NCBI GenBank assembly: GCA_963800865.1
Contig: CAWDCL010000005.1
Location: 496,001-560,000 of the forward strand
Direction: 5' to 3'
Origin: JALOKP01 sp963800865
GTDB lineage: Bacteria > Acidobacteriota > Polarisedimenticolia > J045
Length of the DNA stretch: 64,000 bases
Under the pieces are notes generated by a model. The model saw only the letters and a program-made list of their open reading frames with translations, did no database searches and had not been told where the DNA came from. Numbering within the stretch: position 1 is the first letter of the stretch; every line of letters starts with the position of its first letter. Below are positions 19,694-28,514 of this stretch, one piece after another. Made by a program: the position numbers and the translations under genes.

Positions 19694-21308
19694 ATGACCG
19701 TCCGCCCTCGACTCGCGGCCCTCGCGCTCTGCGCGTGGTCGGCCAGCGCTCTCGCCCAGACCGATCCCTGTGTCGGAATCGCGCCCGTCGACACGACCAG
19801 CCTGCGCTCGGTCGCGGTCGCGACCGGGCTCGTCAACCGCCCGCTGCTGCTCGTCACCCCGCCGGCGGACAACACCCGGCAGTTCATCGTCGAGCAGGAC
19901 GGGTACATCCGGCTCCACAAGCGCGGCACCGCGACCGCGACCTGGACCACCTTCCTCGACCTGCACCTCAAGGTGAGCACGCGCGGCAACGAGATGGGGC
20001 TGCTCGGCCTGGCCTTTGCGCCGGACTACGCGACCTCGGGCTACTTCTTCGTCAACTACACCGAGGTCGACGCGAGCAACAACGCCTGGACCGTCGTCGC
20101 GAGGTACCGCGTGAGCGCCAACCCCGACCTCGCCGACGCGGCCAGCGAGCTGCGGGTTCTCCGGTTCAGCTCAGCCGGCGGACAACCACAACGGCGGCTA
20201 CCTCACCTTCGGGAGCGACCGCTTCCTCTACGCTTTCACCGGCGACGGCGGCGGGGGGGGCGACAGCACCGGCGGGACCTGCGGCAACGGCCAGAACAAG
20301 AACGTGCTGCTCGGCAAGGCGCTGCGGCTCGACGTGCTCAGCGTCGATCCGGCCTCGCGGGCTCCGGACTGCGGCGCAACGGGGGCCAACTACCGCATTC
20401 CGTCGACCAACCCGCTGGTCGGGCAGTCGAACGTCTGCGAGGAGATCTGGGCCTTCGGCCTGCGCAACCCGTGGCGCGGCAGCTACGACGCCGCGAACGG
20501 CGACTGGTACATCGCCGACGTCGGGCAGAACTGCTGGGAGGAGGTCAACTGGGTCCCCGCCGCGACGGCAGGCGGGCGCAACTACGGCTGGCGGCAGATG
20601 GAGGCGACGAAGTGCTACAACCCCTCCAACCCGAGCTGCACGCCTCCGGTCGACGGCACCTCCTGCTCGCCGAAGTGCAACGACGCATCGATGACGAAGC
20701 CCGTCCTGGAATACGGCCACAGCGCCGGCGCCTGCTCGATCACCGGTGGCTTCGTCTACCGCGGCTGCCGGATGCCGAGCCTGCGCGGGACCTACTTCTA
20801 CGGGGACTACTGCGCGGGGTTCATCCGCTCGTTCCGGATCAGCGGTGGGGCGGTCACCGACCAGCAGGACCGCACCGCGCAGCTCGATCCGCAGGGGCTG
20901 CTCTCGGGCAGCCTGTCGAGCTTCGGCCAGGACGCGCAGAAAGAGATCTACATCGTGGACCAGAGCGACTCGGTCCGGGTCATCGTGCCCCCCTTCACGG
21001 CGATGGAGGTTTCCGGCAAGGGTGCGGCCGACATGTTCCTGCTCAAGAAGACGGAGTGGACCTGGGAGAATCTGCTCTCCAGCGCGCAGGTGCCCGTGAC
21101 CGAGTACCGGGTCTACCGCAACGGCCAGGCCACGGGCCAGTACACCTGCATCTTCAAGAGCGCCACGCCCCGCTGGACCTCGGGAGATGCGACCAAGCCC
21201 TCCGCCGGGGCCGCCCTGTTCTACCTCGTGATCGGGCGCAACGGGGCGGGCGAACTGACCGCGACGGGCGGCCCGCAGCGCCAGTTGTCGCCGGCGACCT
21301 GCCCGTAA
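19694..21308 (+). CDS. PQQ-type aldose/sorbosone dehydrogenase family protein, frameshifted
   Basis: Exported six-bladed propeller of the glucose/sorbosone dehydrogenase family, which oxidises aldose sugars with PQQ. A signal peptide (LAALALCAWSASALA) is followed by RQFIVEQDGYIRLHKRG and GNEMGLLGLAFAPDY. The catalytic-His motif ADNHNGGYLTFG comes next, then IWAFGLRNPWRGSYD, YIADVGQNCWEEVNW, GGFVYRGCRMPSLRGTYFYGDYC and KEIYIVDQ. One extra base at about 20171 breaks the frame just before the His motif: the expected FSQPADNHNGG is restored if the T at 20171 is removed. A C-terminal extension of about 100 residues resembles a fibronectin-type domain (TEYRVYRNGQATGQYTCI). Faces apbE divergently. 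Confidence 0.82.
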
Positions 21309-21396
21309 CCCGGATCATCCACGAAGGACCGGCGGCACCCGGCTGCCGGGGAGTCTATATTCCGCCCTCGGGGCCCCGACGCCCCGCGGAGCGCCC

Positions 21397-21810
21397 GTGA
21401 AGCCCGTCAACGCGGACCTGCTGAGGCCCTGGTCGCGGTTCCTGAAGATCACGGTCGTCGGCCGCACCGTGGAGGTGCCGGACAGCAACACGCTCCTGCG
21501 CGGCCTGCAGTCGGTCGCACCCGACGGGATCTCGCGCGGCCGTTTCTGCTGGAACAACGAGTGCGGCAACTGCCGCGTCTACTACCGCCTTCCCGGGGAC
21601 ACCGCGGACCGCAAGGGCCGCGGCTGCTGCCTCGTGGTGAAGGACGAGATGGCGCTGACGACGCTCTCGACGGAGCTGAAGTTCGCCCTGCGCGAGGTCC
21701 TGAAGCGCGAGCCGGACGCGCCGCTCCCGGAGGCGCCGGCCCTCGAGGTGGCAGCGGACGACGAGCCGATCCCGGTCCCCACCTTCCGGACCCGGGGCGA
21801 CCCGACCTAG
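21397..21810 (+). CDS. Plant-type 2Fe-2S ferredoxin-like protein
   Basis: A 137-residue protein beginning at GTG. The core (residues 16-80) has a beta-grasp ferredoxin pattern: ITVVGRTVEVPDSNTLLRGLQ, then Cys51-x4-Cys56-x2-Cys59 in FCWNNECGNC and Cys77 or Cys78 in GRGCCLVV. This is the ligand spacing of plant-type 2Fe-2S proteins. The last 40 residues are acidic and Pro-rich. It probably carries electrons in the cytoplasm. No reductase or oxygenase partner is adjacent, although a flavin reductase converges on it and a ferredoxin-NADP reductase gene lies 8 kb away. Confidence 0.75.
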   Translation: MKPVNADLLRPWSRFLKITVVGRTVEVPDSNTLLRGLQSVAPDGISRGRFCWNNECGNCRVYYRLPGDTADRKGRGCCLVVKDEMALTTLSTELKFALREVLKREPDAPLPEAPALEVAADDEPIPVPTFRTRGDPT

Positions 21811-21831
21811 TCCGGAGTCCTCCCCCTCCGC

Positions 21832-22308
21832 CTAACCGCTGTAGGACCAGCTGGTGTCGCGCAGTGCCAGCGGAGCCGCTGCCTCGCCGGGTGCGCCCGC
21901 ACCGGTGACGGCCGCCACCGCGATCGCGTGATCGCCGCGATCGACCCACTCCCTGACCTCGAAGTGGAAGTACCACGGCAGGGCGGTCAGGACCGGCTGC
22001 CCGTCCTCGAGCCGGTAGGGCTGGCCGTTGATCGTGCCGGCGTCGTGCTTCGTCGGGCCGAAGAAGGACTTGGCGATCGCGGCCTGTTCGTCGCCCAGGA
22101 TGTGAACGACGCCGCGGCCGCTCCGGCGCAGGAGCGCGCTGAGCGCGCCGTCCTTGCGCAGCGCCATCATCACCAGCGGCGGCTCGAACGAGCACTGCGA
22201 AAGCCATGACACCCCGGCCGCCGCCACGCTGTCGCCGTGTGCGGTCGTCGTGACGTAGAGCCCGTAGGTGATGTTGCGGAGCACGTCCTTCCTCTGCCTG
22301 GGGTCCAT
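21832..22308 (-). CDS. Flavin reductase-like domain protein
   Basis: A 158-residue protein of the flavin reductase/FMN-binding split-barrel family. Family features: ITYGLYVTTTAHGDSVAAAGVSWLSQCSFEPPLVMMALRK (split into the TT and GVSWLSQ signature blocks), then VVHILGDEQAAIAKSFFG and WYFHFEVREWVDRGDHAIAVAAV. Such proteins bind FMN and either reduce free flavin for a monooxygenase or act alone. The ATG at 22308 is chosen because it is preceded by AGGGG-type sequence and gives the usual family length. It lies 17 bp downstream of apaG on the same strand. Confidence 0.8.
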   Translation of the reverse strand: MDPRQRKDVLRNITYGLYVTTTAHGDSVAAAGVSWLSQCSFEPPLVMMALRKDGALSALLRRSGRGVVHILGDEQAAIAKSFFGPTKHDAGTINGQPYRLEDGQPVLTALPWYFHFEVREWVDRGDHAIAVAAVTGAGAPGEAAAPLALRDTSWSYSG

Positions 22309-22325
22309 GCCCCCTCCCCTTCCGT

Positions 22326-22715
22326 TCAGTTCAGCGTGTGCGGCATCTCGAGCGCAAACGGTGCGATCTCCGCCTTGAAGCGGCGGCCGTCGTCGCGCCA
22401 CATCTCGTAGGTCCCCCGCATCGAGCCCCGCGGGGTCGGCAGCGGAAAACCGCTGGTGTACTCGAACGACTCTCCCGGCTCGAGTCGGGGCTGCTCGCCG
22501 ACCACGCCGGGCCCGTGCACCTGCTCGACCTCGCCGTCGGCGTCGGTGATGATCCAGTGCCGATTGACGAGACGGGCCGCCTCGCGCCCATCGTTGCTCA
22601 CCTTCACCTTGTACGCGAAGAAGTAAAGGTCCTCCGGCGGAGCGGAGCGTTCCGGTACATACCGGCTCGTGACCTCGACCTTGATCCCGTCGGTGGTGGC
22701 GATGGAACGGCCCAT
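22326..22715 (-). CDS. apaG: ApaG/CO2+-MG2+ efflux-type domain protein
   Basis: A 129-residue ApaG protein, the usual family length. The immunoglobulin-like fold is recognised by IKVEVTSRYVPERS, YFFAYKVKVSND, VNRHWIITDADGEVEQVHGPGVVGEQP, EPGESFEYTSGFPLPTPRGSMRGTYE and the C-terminal FALEMPHTLN. The molecular role is unsettled; homologues affect metal tolerance and Ap4A-related phenotypes. It is followed closely by the flavin reductase gene and diverges from the putative metalloprotease. Confidence 0.93.
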   Translation of the reverse strand: MGRSIATTDGIKVEVTSRYVPERSAPPEDLYFFAYKVKVSNDGREAARLVNRHWIITDADGEVEQVHGPGVVGEQPRLEPGESFEYTSGFPLPTPRGSMRGTYEMWRDDGRRFKAEIAPFALEMPHTLN

Positions 22716-22834
22716 GCAAACCCCGCGTCCGCGACCCCGGCCCTGGCGGCGGGCGTCCTGCGGCGCGCCGGGTATGCTACAGGGTGGTATGCGCGGGGCC
22801 AACCGCCGCCGCCCCGCCGCAGGACGCCAGGACC

Positions 22835-24415
22835 GTGAGAACGACGCCGCCCCGCCGCGCTCGACCCGCTCGCCCGCGCCACCACGCGCCGGAGCGGCGC
22901 TCCGCGTGGGTCGTGATCGCCGCCGGCTGCGCCGTGCTCTCGGGCTGCGCCTCGTCACCGGTCGCGCCGCCGGCGGTGGCGCCGAGTGCTCCGCCGTCCG
23001 CCGCGTCCCAGGACGGGCGGAGCGCCTCCCCGATCATCACCGAGGTCTCCTACGTCACGAACCTCTTCCACTGGGTCGACAACCTGGCCGAGACCGCCAA
23101 CGGCCTGACCCAGCCGGCCTACTACCGGGCGTGGTTCGCCCGCTTCGGCCCGCTCGACGCGAAGGACCGCGAACTGCTCGCAGCCTTCCGCAAGGTCCGC
23201 CTGCGCGAGTACAAGCCGCGTCCGGCAACGGACGAGGCCGCGGGGAAGGGCTGCCTCCCCGCCGAGCTCGACACGCTCTCGCGGCGGCAGATGCTCAACG
23301 TGGCGGCGATGCAGGCGCGGAGCATCCCGGACCTCGTGCAGCGCACGCACGAGTTCCTGCTCCCCGAGGAGGCCGACGCCGTCGGTGCGACGCTCACTCA
23401 CTTCGCCGACCGGTTCGAGTTCCTCTGGGCCGAATTCGACTGGCTGCAGGCCTTCCAGCAGCAGTTCGACGCGTTCCTCGCCGAGCCGGTGACGCAGCAG
23501 TGGGTCGCGGCGATGGCCCGGTTCGCGGGTGCGGGGGCGCTTTCGAACGCACCGACGCTCTTCAGCTTCGTCGCCGTCCCCAGCCAGGAGTACGGAACGC
23601 ACGCCGAGGCGAGCGCGCGGGCGCTGCTGCTCGAGGTGCGTCCCGACGATACGATCGCCGAACAGGTGCCGGTGATCTTCCACGAGCTGGTGCACGACTT
23701 CCTGCGCCGGGCCCCCCAGTCCGAGCGGGCCGAGCTCGCCGGCCAGTACGTGAGCCAGGGGTATCGCGGCGCGACGGCCTACAGCCTGCTGCGCGAGGCG
23801 CTCCCCACCGCGCTCGGCCAGGGTCTGGCCCAGCTGCGACTGGCGCCGGAGTCGTACCGGCCCGAGCATCCCTGGTACCACCTCGAGTCGGTCGACCGCT
23901 ACGCGCACGCGCTGCTGCCGCCGGTCTCGCGGGCGTTCGACTCCGGAGAGCTGTTCTCCGAGATCCCGCCGAGGCAGCTGATCGCCGCGTTGGACGACAC
24001 GACGCTCGCGGAAACGCCGGCCCTGCTCTTCCTGAGCGAGGCCGGTTTCTCCGCGACGAGCGGGCTGCTCCCGCTGCTCGACCCCCTGCTGGCCGACGTC
24101 GGCGGGCGCAGGCAGTGGCGCGTGGCGGCCGACACGGCGGAAGGGCGCAGCTTCCTGGTGCGGTACGACTGCCTTCCGCTCGCGGTCCTGTCGATCGCCG
24201 GTGAGCCGCCGCTGCCCGGCCTCGAGGACGCGACGGCCTCTCCGCCCCCGCTCACCACGGAGGCCGTCGGCGCGCTGGTGCCGCTGCGGCGCGAGAGCGG
24301 GGCACCGGTCCTCTGGATCTACGCCCGCACCAGGGAAGACGTGCCGCGACTGGTGCGGGCGGCGCGCGACATGGTGCGCTGGCCCGAGCGGATCGTGCTG
24401 GTCAAGCCAGCGTGA
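22835..24415 (+). CDS. Putative zinc metalloprotease-like lipoprotein
   Basis: About 526 residues from the GTG at 22835; an upstream in-frame GTG at 22784 is also possible. A basic N-terminus leads to a lipoprotein-type segment ending at Cys (AAGCAVLSGC). The protein is otherwise mostly helical and of no family I recognise. The only catalytic-looking motif is HELVHDF near the middle (DDTIAEQVPVIFHELVHDFLRR), an HExxH zinc signature, with a possible third ligand downstream that I cannot fix. Likely periplasmic. The protease assignment rests on this single motif and is tentative. The gene overlaps the convergent ygfZ end by 14 bp. Confidence 0.5.
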   Translation: MRTTPPRRARPARPRHHAPERRSAWVVIAAGCAVLSGCASSPVAPPAVAPSAPPSAASQDGRSASPIITEVSYVTNLFHWVDNLAETANGLTQPAYYRAWFARFGPLDAKDRELLAAFRKVRLREYKPRPATDEAAGKGCLPAELDTLSRRQMLNVAAMQARSIPDLVQRTHEFLLPEEADAVGATLTHFADRFEFLWAEFDWLQAFQQQFDAFLAEPVTQQWVAAMARFAGAGALSNAPTLFSFVAVPSQEYGTHAEASARALLLEVRPDDTIAEQVPVIFHELVHDFLRRAPQSERAELAGQYVSQGYRGATAYSLLREALPTALGQGLAQLRLAPESYRPEHPWYHLESVDRYAHALLPPVSRAFDSGELFSEIPPRQLIAALDDTTLAETPALLFLSEAGFSATSGLLPLLDPLLADVGGRRQWRVAADTAEGRSFLVRYDCLPLAVLSIAGEPPLPGLEDATASPPPLTTEAVGALVPLRRESGAPVLWIYARTREDVPRLVRAARDMVRWPERIVLVKPA

Positions 24416-25319
24416 CCGCCTCGCCGCCGGCGTGCCCGAGCGCCAGCGCCGCGCCGGATGCGGCCTCGACGACCGGGACCACCGCCAGCAGCTCGATCGT
24501 CCCGTCGGGCGCCGCGGCCGCACGGACGACCTTGCCGCCGTCGCGCTCGCGCCCCGCGTCGATCGCTCGCAGCGGCGTCGCGGGCGCGGGGACGGCGCCT
24601 CCGCGCGCGCGGCCGCGGAACAGCCGGCGCTTGAGCTCGCCGAGGTGCTGCGTGCGCGCAACGACCTCCTGGCCGGGGTAGCAGCCCTTCGAGAACGACA
24701 GCCCCGAGAACCGCTCCAGGTCGAGGTTCTGCGGCAGGAACGCGTCCACCGTCGGCGGCTCGACCTCGGGCAGCCCCGCGCGGACCTCGAACAGGGTCCA
24801 CAGCCCGTCGTCGCCGCGTGCGAACCCGTCGGCCTCGAGCGCGGAAAGCAGCCGCGCGAGCTCGGCGTGCGGCGCGTAGAGCTCGAAGCGCGGCAGCTCG
24901 CCGGGAACCCGGACGATCGTGACCGCTCCGGATCTCGCCACGGCGTCCGCGGCGGCGGGGGCCGGGCCGGCATGCCGCTCCAGGGCGTCGGCCGCGGCGG
25001 CGCCCGCCACGCCGCCCCGAGCCAGCTCGGCGCCCGCGTCCGCGACCGTCACCCGGGACCGGAAGACCACGCGGCGCAGGCGCTCGAGCGTGTCCGGGAC
25101 GAGCGCCCCGGGCAGCCGCAGGACCAGCTCGCCGTCGCGCTCGAAGGCGCGGAAGACCACGGAGACCCGTCCGTTCACCTGGCAGAACGCGCCGAGCGTC
25201 GAGCGCGAGGGCGTCACGATCCGGATGTCGGCGGTCGAAAGGCCCTGCAGGAACTTCACCGCGTCGGGACCCGCGACAACGATCACGCCGTAGCGCGACA
25301 GGTCGAACGAGGCGTTCAT
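24402..25319 (-). CDS. ygfZ: YgfZ/GcvT-fold folate-binding protein
   Basis: A 305-residue YgfZ family protein, related to glycine-cleavage T protein. It uses folate to help assemble or repair certain Fe-S enzymes. Visible features: GVIVVAGPDAVKFLQGLSTADI, CQVNGRV, and the signature KGCYPGQEVVARTQHLG with the conserved cysteine. Its ATG follows the nadA TAG with no gap, so both are co-expressed. NadA is an oxygen-sensitive Fe-S enzyme, so the pairing is functionally sensible, although a specific dependence is inference. Confidence 0.9.
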   Translation of the reverse strand: MNASFDLSRYGVIVVAGPDAVKFLQGLSTADIRIVTPSRSTLGAFCQVNGRVSVVFRAFERDGELVLRLPGALVPDTLERLRRVVFRSRVTVADAGAELARGGVAGAAAADALERHAGPAPAAADAVARSGAVTIVRVPGELPRFELYAPHAELARLLSALEADGFARGDDGLWTLFEVRAGLPEVEPPTVDAFLPQNLDLERFSGLSFSKGCYPGQEVVARTQHLGELKRRLFRGRARGGAVPAPATPLRAIDAGRERDGGKVVRAAAAPDGTIELLAVVPVVEAASGAALALGHAGGEAVTLA

Positions 25320-26399
25320 CTACCCGGCGTTCGCGAGCAGCGAGGCGGACATCTCGAGCATCCGGTCGAGACACCGGCGGGCGCGCACCCTGATCTCCTC
25401 CGGAACGTCGATCACGTAGCGCATGTGAAGCAGCGCATCGCGCGTCTGTTCCAGGGTGATCTCGTTCATGTGCGGGCAGCGCACGCTGCAGAGCCGGAGC
25501 ATCTCCTTGCCCGGGTTGTCCGCGGCGATGTTGTCGCCCATCGCGCACTCGGTCAGCAGGAGGTAGCGCGTCGCGCCGCTCTCGCGAACGAACCGGATCG
25601 CCGCCGAGGTGCTGCCCGTGAAGTCGGCGGCCGCGGTGACCTCGGGCCGGCACTCCGGGTGGGCGATGACGACCGCGTCGGGGAACTGCTCGCGCACGCG
25701 GCGGATGTCGTCCACCGTGAACTTCTCGTGCACCTCGCAGCGTCCCTGCCAGCCCACGATCTCGTAGCTGAGGCGCGGGTTCTGCGCGGCGGAGGCGCGG
25801 GGTGCGGCGGTCGGGAAGATGATCTCGCGGCCGGTCTCGCGGGCCACGTTCCCGGCCAGGAACTCGTCCGGAACGAAGATGACCGGCCCCGGCCCGAGCG
25901 CGCGGACGATCGCCGCCGCGTTGCCGGAGGTGCAGCAGACATCGCACTCGGCCTTGACCTCGGCCGAGGTGTTGATGTAGCAGACGGCCGGGACGCCCGG
26001 GAACTTCTCCTTGAGCGCGCGGACGTCCGCACCGGTGATGCTCTCGGCCAGCGAACAGCCGCCCTTCGGCGTCGGCAGCAGGACGGTGCGCGAGGGGTTC
26101 AGGATCTTCGCCGTCTCGGCCATGAAGCGGACGCCGCAGAAGACGATCACGTCGGCGGTCGACTCCGCCGCGCGGCGCGCCAGCTCCAGCGAGTCGCCCT
26201 TGAAATCCGGCACCGTGTGGTAGAGCGCCGGCTCCATGTAGTTGTGCCCCAGGATGACCGCGTTGCGTTCGCGCTTGAGCTGCTGGATCTCGACGACGAG
26301 CGGGGCCTTGAGCCGCAGCTCCACGTCGGGCACGACGTCCTTCAGCTTGGCCCGCATCGTCTCGTAGACGGCGTTCACGGTCGACGGGTCGAGGATCAT
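25320..26399 (-). CDS. nadA: Quinolinate synthase A
   Basis: A 359-residue NadA, a 4Fe-4S enzyme that condenses iminoaspartate with dihydroxyacetone phosphate to quinolinate in NAD synthesis. Features: AVILGHNYMEPALYH, DVIVFCGVRFMAETAKIL, VCYINTSAEVKAECDVCCTSGNA, FVPDEFLAGNVA, HPECRPEVTAAADFTGST, and the last cysteine block CSVRCPHMNEITLEQTRDAL. The three cluster cysteines are in these blocks. The start MILDPSTVNAVYETM fits the family length better than an upstream in-frame ATG at 26483. No nadB or nadC is in the window. Confidence 0.95.
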   Translation of the reverse strand: MILDPSTVNAVYETMRAKLKDVVPDVELRLKAPLVVEIQQLKRERNAVILGHNYMEPALYHTVPDFKGDSLELARRAAESTADVIVFCGVRFMAETAKILNPSRTVLLPTPKGGCSLAESITGADVRALKEKFPGVPAVCYINTSAEVKAECDVCCTSGNAAAIVRALGPGPVIFVPDEFLAGNVARETGREIIFPTAAPRASAAQNPRLSYEIVGWQGRCEVHEKFTVDDIRRVREQFPDAVVIAHPECRPEVTAAADFTGSTSAAIRFVRESGATRYLLLTECAMGDNIAADNPGKEMLRLCSVRCPHMNEITLEQTRDALLHMRYVIDVPEEIRVRARRCLDRMLEMSASLLANAG

Positions 26400-26514
26400 C
26401 GGAAGCCCTTCCCGCGCCGCCGGGTGGCGCGCCCGGGCGGCGCCCGGAGCGCGTACTACAGCCCGCGGGGGGGGCCTTGTCAAACCGAGGGCCGGCCGCT
26501 GGCGGAGCTGCTAC

Positions 26515-27357
26515 TCAGTCGGTCTCGAGCGCGTTCCCTGCGGCCACCGGGCTGATCGCCCCGCCGCCCCCGGCGGGAGGCGCCGCCGCGATCTGCTGGT
26601 TCGCGAACGGCCCGGTCGCGCGGCCCAGGTCGGCCTTGAAGCGCGGATCGACCGTCAACCCGAGGCTCTCCGCTCGCAGCACGCTGCCCCGCGCCTGCTC
26701 GAACCGGCCCTGCCGGTAGTAGGCCAGCGCGAGGTTGTTGTGGACGGGCGCAAAGCGCGAGTCACGCTCCGCCGCCGTCTCCCACTGCGCGATCGCTTCC
26801 GGCACCCGGTCCAGGTGAAAGAGCGCGTTGCCGAGGTAGAAGTGCAGCGGGGCCGGCGTCTCGATCGCATCGCCCCCCCCGGGATGCGTGAGCTGCGAGG
26901 CGTTGTCGATCGCCTGGTTGATCCGCAGCTCCTTGAACCGCCGCTGGTTGTCGGTGAGTTTCAGGTTCCCCGACCTGAGCTGGGTCAGCATGTCGCGCAA
27001 CGCCAGGACGTCGTTGCGCCGCGCGAGGTAGCGGTCCTGTTCGAAGCGCTTCAGCTCCCGCGAGAGCTGAACGTAGGCTTCCCGTGCCGTCGCGTACTCG
27101 GAGAGGGCGTCGTCGTAGCGGCGCTCCTTCATCGCAACGTGCCCCAGCCCGACGTGCGCCTCGGCCAGCTGCGGGTGCGCGGCCAGCGCTTTCGCGAACG
27201 CCGTCCGCGCGGCGTCGAGATCGCCGCGCGCGAGCGCCTCGCTTCCGCGGTCGGCGTGCCGCTGCGCGACGGCGATCTGCCGCGGTCCGGCGGCGGCGAG
27301 CGCGGGAAGGGCGATCGACACGAGGGCGAGCCCGACGAGGGAGAGGGACCGGCGCAT
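26515..27357 (-). CDS. Exported TPR-repeat protein
   Basis: A 280-residue protein with a signal peptide (LSLVGLALVSIALPALAAA). Tetratricopeptide repeats follow: ADRGSEALARGDLDAARTAFAKALAAHPQ, AEAHVGLGHVAMKERRYDDALSEYATA, APLHFYLGNALFHLDRVPEAIAQWETA and APVHNNLALAYYRQGRFEQARGSV. A helical spacer rich in Arg and Leu lies between the two repeat pairs, and a Gly/Ala/Pro tail ends it. It probably scaffolds protein contacts in the periplasm. No partner can be named. Confidence 0.8.
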   Translation of the reverse strand: MRRSLSLVGLALVSIALPALAAAGPRQIAVAQRHADRGSEALARGDLDAARTAFAKALAAHPQLAEAHVGLGHVAMKERRYDDALSEYATAREAYVQLSRELKRFEQDRYLARRNDVLALRDMLTQLRSGNLKLTDNQRRFKELRINQAIDNASQLTHPGGGDAIETPAPLHFYLGNALFHLDRVPEAIAQWETAAERDSRFAPVHNNLALAYYRQGRFEQARGSVLRAESLGLTVDPRFKADLGRATGPFANQQIAAAPPAGGGGAISPVAAGNALETD

Positions 27358-27569
27358 GGCTGAATCCTCCCGAATTCCGCGTTGAGTGTACGCCGATCGG
27401 CGCGGCCGGATCCCCGGTTTCGTGACGGCGTCAGCGGGAGGCACGGACCTTCCCGGGCCGGGGGCCGCGGCGGATTGACCGGGAGAGCGCAGGGGTCAGC
27501 TGCGGGCGGCACGGACGGTCGACCCGCCGCATACTGCGCCGTTCGAAACCGTTCCTCCGGGAGCCGACC

Positions 27570-27917
27570 ATGCGCGATTCGCACCGCCCCCTCGGCGAAA
27601 TCCCCTTCGAGATCGGCGCCGCCGAGCTGAACGCGCGCCTCGAGCGCGGCGAGTCGATCCTGTTGCTCGACGTCCGCCAGCCCTGGGAACACGCCCACGC
27701 CCGGATCCCCGGCTCGACCCTGCTTCCGCTGCCGGAGCTGGCGGACCGCTACGAGGAACTCGACCCGGCGCGCGAGATCGTCGCCTACTGCAAGGTCGGC
27801 GAGCGCAGCGCCTGGGCCGTGGACTTCCTGCGCCGCGCCGGGTTCGCCCGCGTCCGCAACCTGCGCGGCGGGATCTACGGCTGGGCCGAGGAGGTCGACC
27901 CGCAGGTGATCCCCTGA
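27570..27917 (+). CDS. Single-domain rhodanese-like sulfurtransferase
   Basis: A 115-residue rhodanese domain: ILLLDVRQPWEHAHARIPGSTLLPLPEL is the substrate-side motif, and the active-site loop is VAYCKVGERSAW, with Cys as the persulfide carrier. Small rhodaneses of this type transfer sulfane sulfur to thiols or cyanide, often in cofactor sulfur supply. It stands alone: the 212 bp upstream (27358-27569), shared with the divergent TPR gene, shows no clear motif. The ATG has GGGAG 8 bases ahead. Confidence 0.9.
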   Translation: MRDSHRPLGEIPFEIGAAELNARLERGESILLLDVRQPWEHAHARIPGSTLLPLPELADRYEELDPAREIVAYCKVGERSAWAVDFLRRAGFARVRNLRGGIYGWAEEVDPQVIP

Positions 27918-27947
27918 GCCCCCCGGCCGGACCGGAGCGGCATCCGA

Positions 27948-28160
27948 TCAGGGGTGCGTCCGGTCCCTGATCTGCCAGAGCAGCCCGACCGCCGCGAACA
28001 GCAGCGCCAGCACGGCCCACTCGTAGAGCAGCTCCGTCGACGGCAGCAGGGTGATCCGCATGTTGCGCATGTTCGCGACCCGCTGCGCGACGGCACCGAT
28101 CGCGGCCAGCGCGCCGATCGCGGTGAAGACGCCGGGCAGGCTTCCGAAGCGGCGGTTCAT
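27948..28160 (-). CDS. Small two-helix membrane protein
   Basis: A 70-residue protein with two hydrophobic helices (VFTAIGALAAIGAVAQRV and LLYEWAVLALLFAAVGLLWQI). The ATG overlaps the stop of the preceding lipoprotein gene by four bases (ATGA), which supports it as a real, coupled gene. No family is recognised. It may anchor the lipoprotein or stabilise a membrane complex; that is a guess from coupling only. Confidence 0.6.
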   Translation of the reverse strand: MNRRFGSLPGVFTAIGALAAIGAVAQRVANMRNMRITLLPSTELLYEWAVLALLFAAVGLLWQIRDRTHP

Positions 28161-28483
28161 CGCGGGTTCTCCGGCCGCGCCGGCTCGTCGCCGCGCGGGA
28201 TCGTCAGGACCTTCGGCTCGAGCGCCCGGTCGCTGAAGGAGACGAACACGATCCGGATCGTGCCCGCATCGTCCTCGAAGTAGAGCTGGCTCCAGCCGGG
28301 GTAGGACTCGGAGGTCGAGGCGCCGAAGACGCGCCCGAATTCCTTCGGGATCCGGTTTTCGGCTGCCAGGACTTCGCGCCCGAGCGGCGTGACGACGTGC
28401 CCCGGCGGACGGATCCGCTCGCACGACGCGAGCAGAGGCACCGTGCCGAGCAGCACGGCGATTCCCAGGACGGCTCGTTTCAT
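28157..28483 (-). CDS. Small lipoprotein of unknown function
   Basis: A 108-residue protein with a lipoprotein signal ending LLASC at Cys20. The mature part has YPGWSQLYFEDDAGTIRIVFVSF and a charged tail, and matches no family I know. It is coupled to the following two-helix membrane protein. The ribosome site GGAAGGGGG lies inside a small hairpin just upstream. Confidence 0.6.
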   Translation of the reverse strand: MKRAVLGIAVLLGTVPLLASCERIRPPGHVVTPLGREVLAAENRIPKEFGRVFGASTSESYPGWSQLYFEDDAGTIRIVFVSFSDRALEPKVLTIPRGDEPARPENPR

Positions 28484-28489
28484 CGGGTA

Positions 28490-28503
28490 CCCCCTTCCGG
28501 GGG
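28490..28503. other. Short C5/G5 hairpin overlapping a ribosome site
   Basis: CCCCC-TTCC-GGGGG between the desaturase stop and the lipoprotein start. On the minus strand it contains the purine-rich GGAAGGGGG ribosome site of the lipoprotein gene, so folding could reduce its translation. With no T-run it is a weak terminator candidate at best. Confidence 0.3.
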
Positions 28504-28514
28504 CGAGGATACCG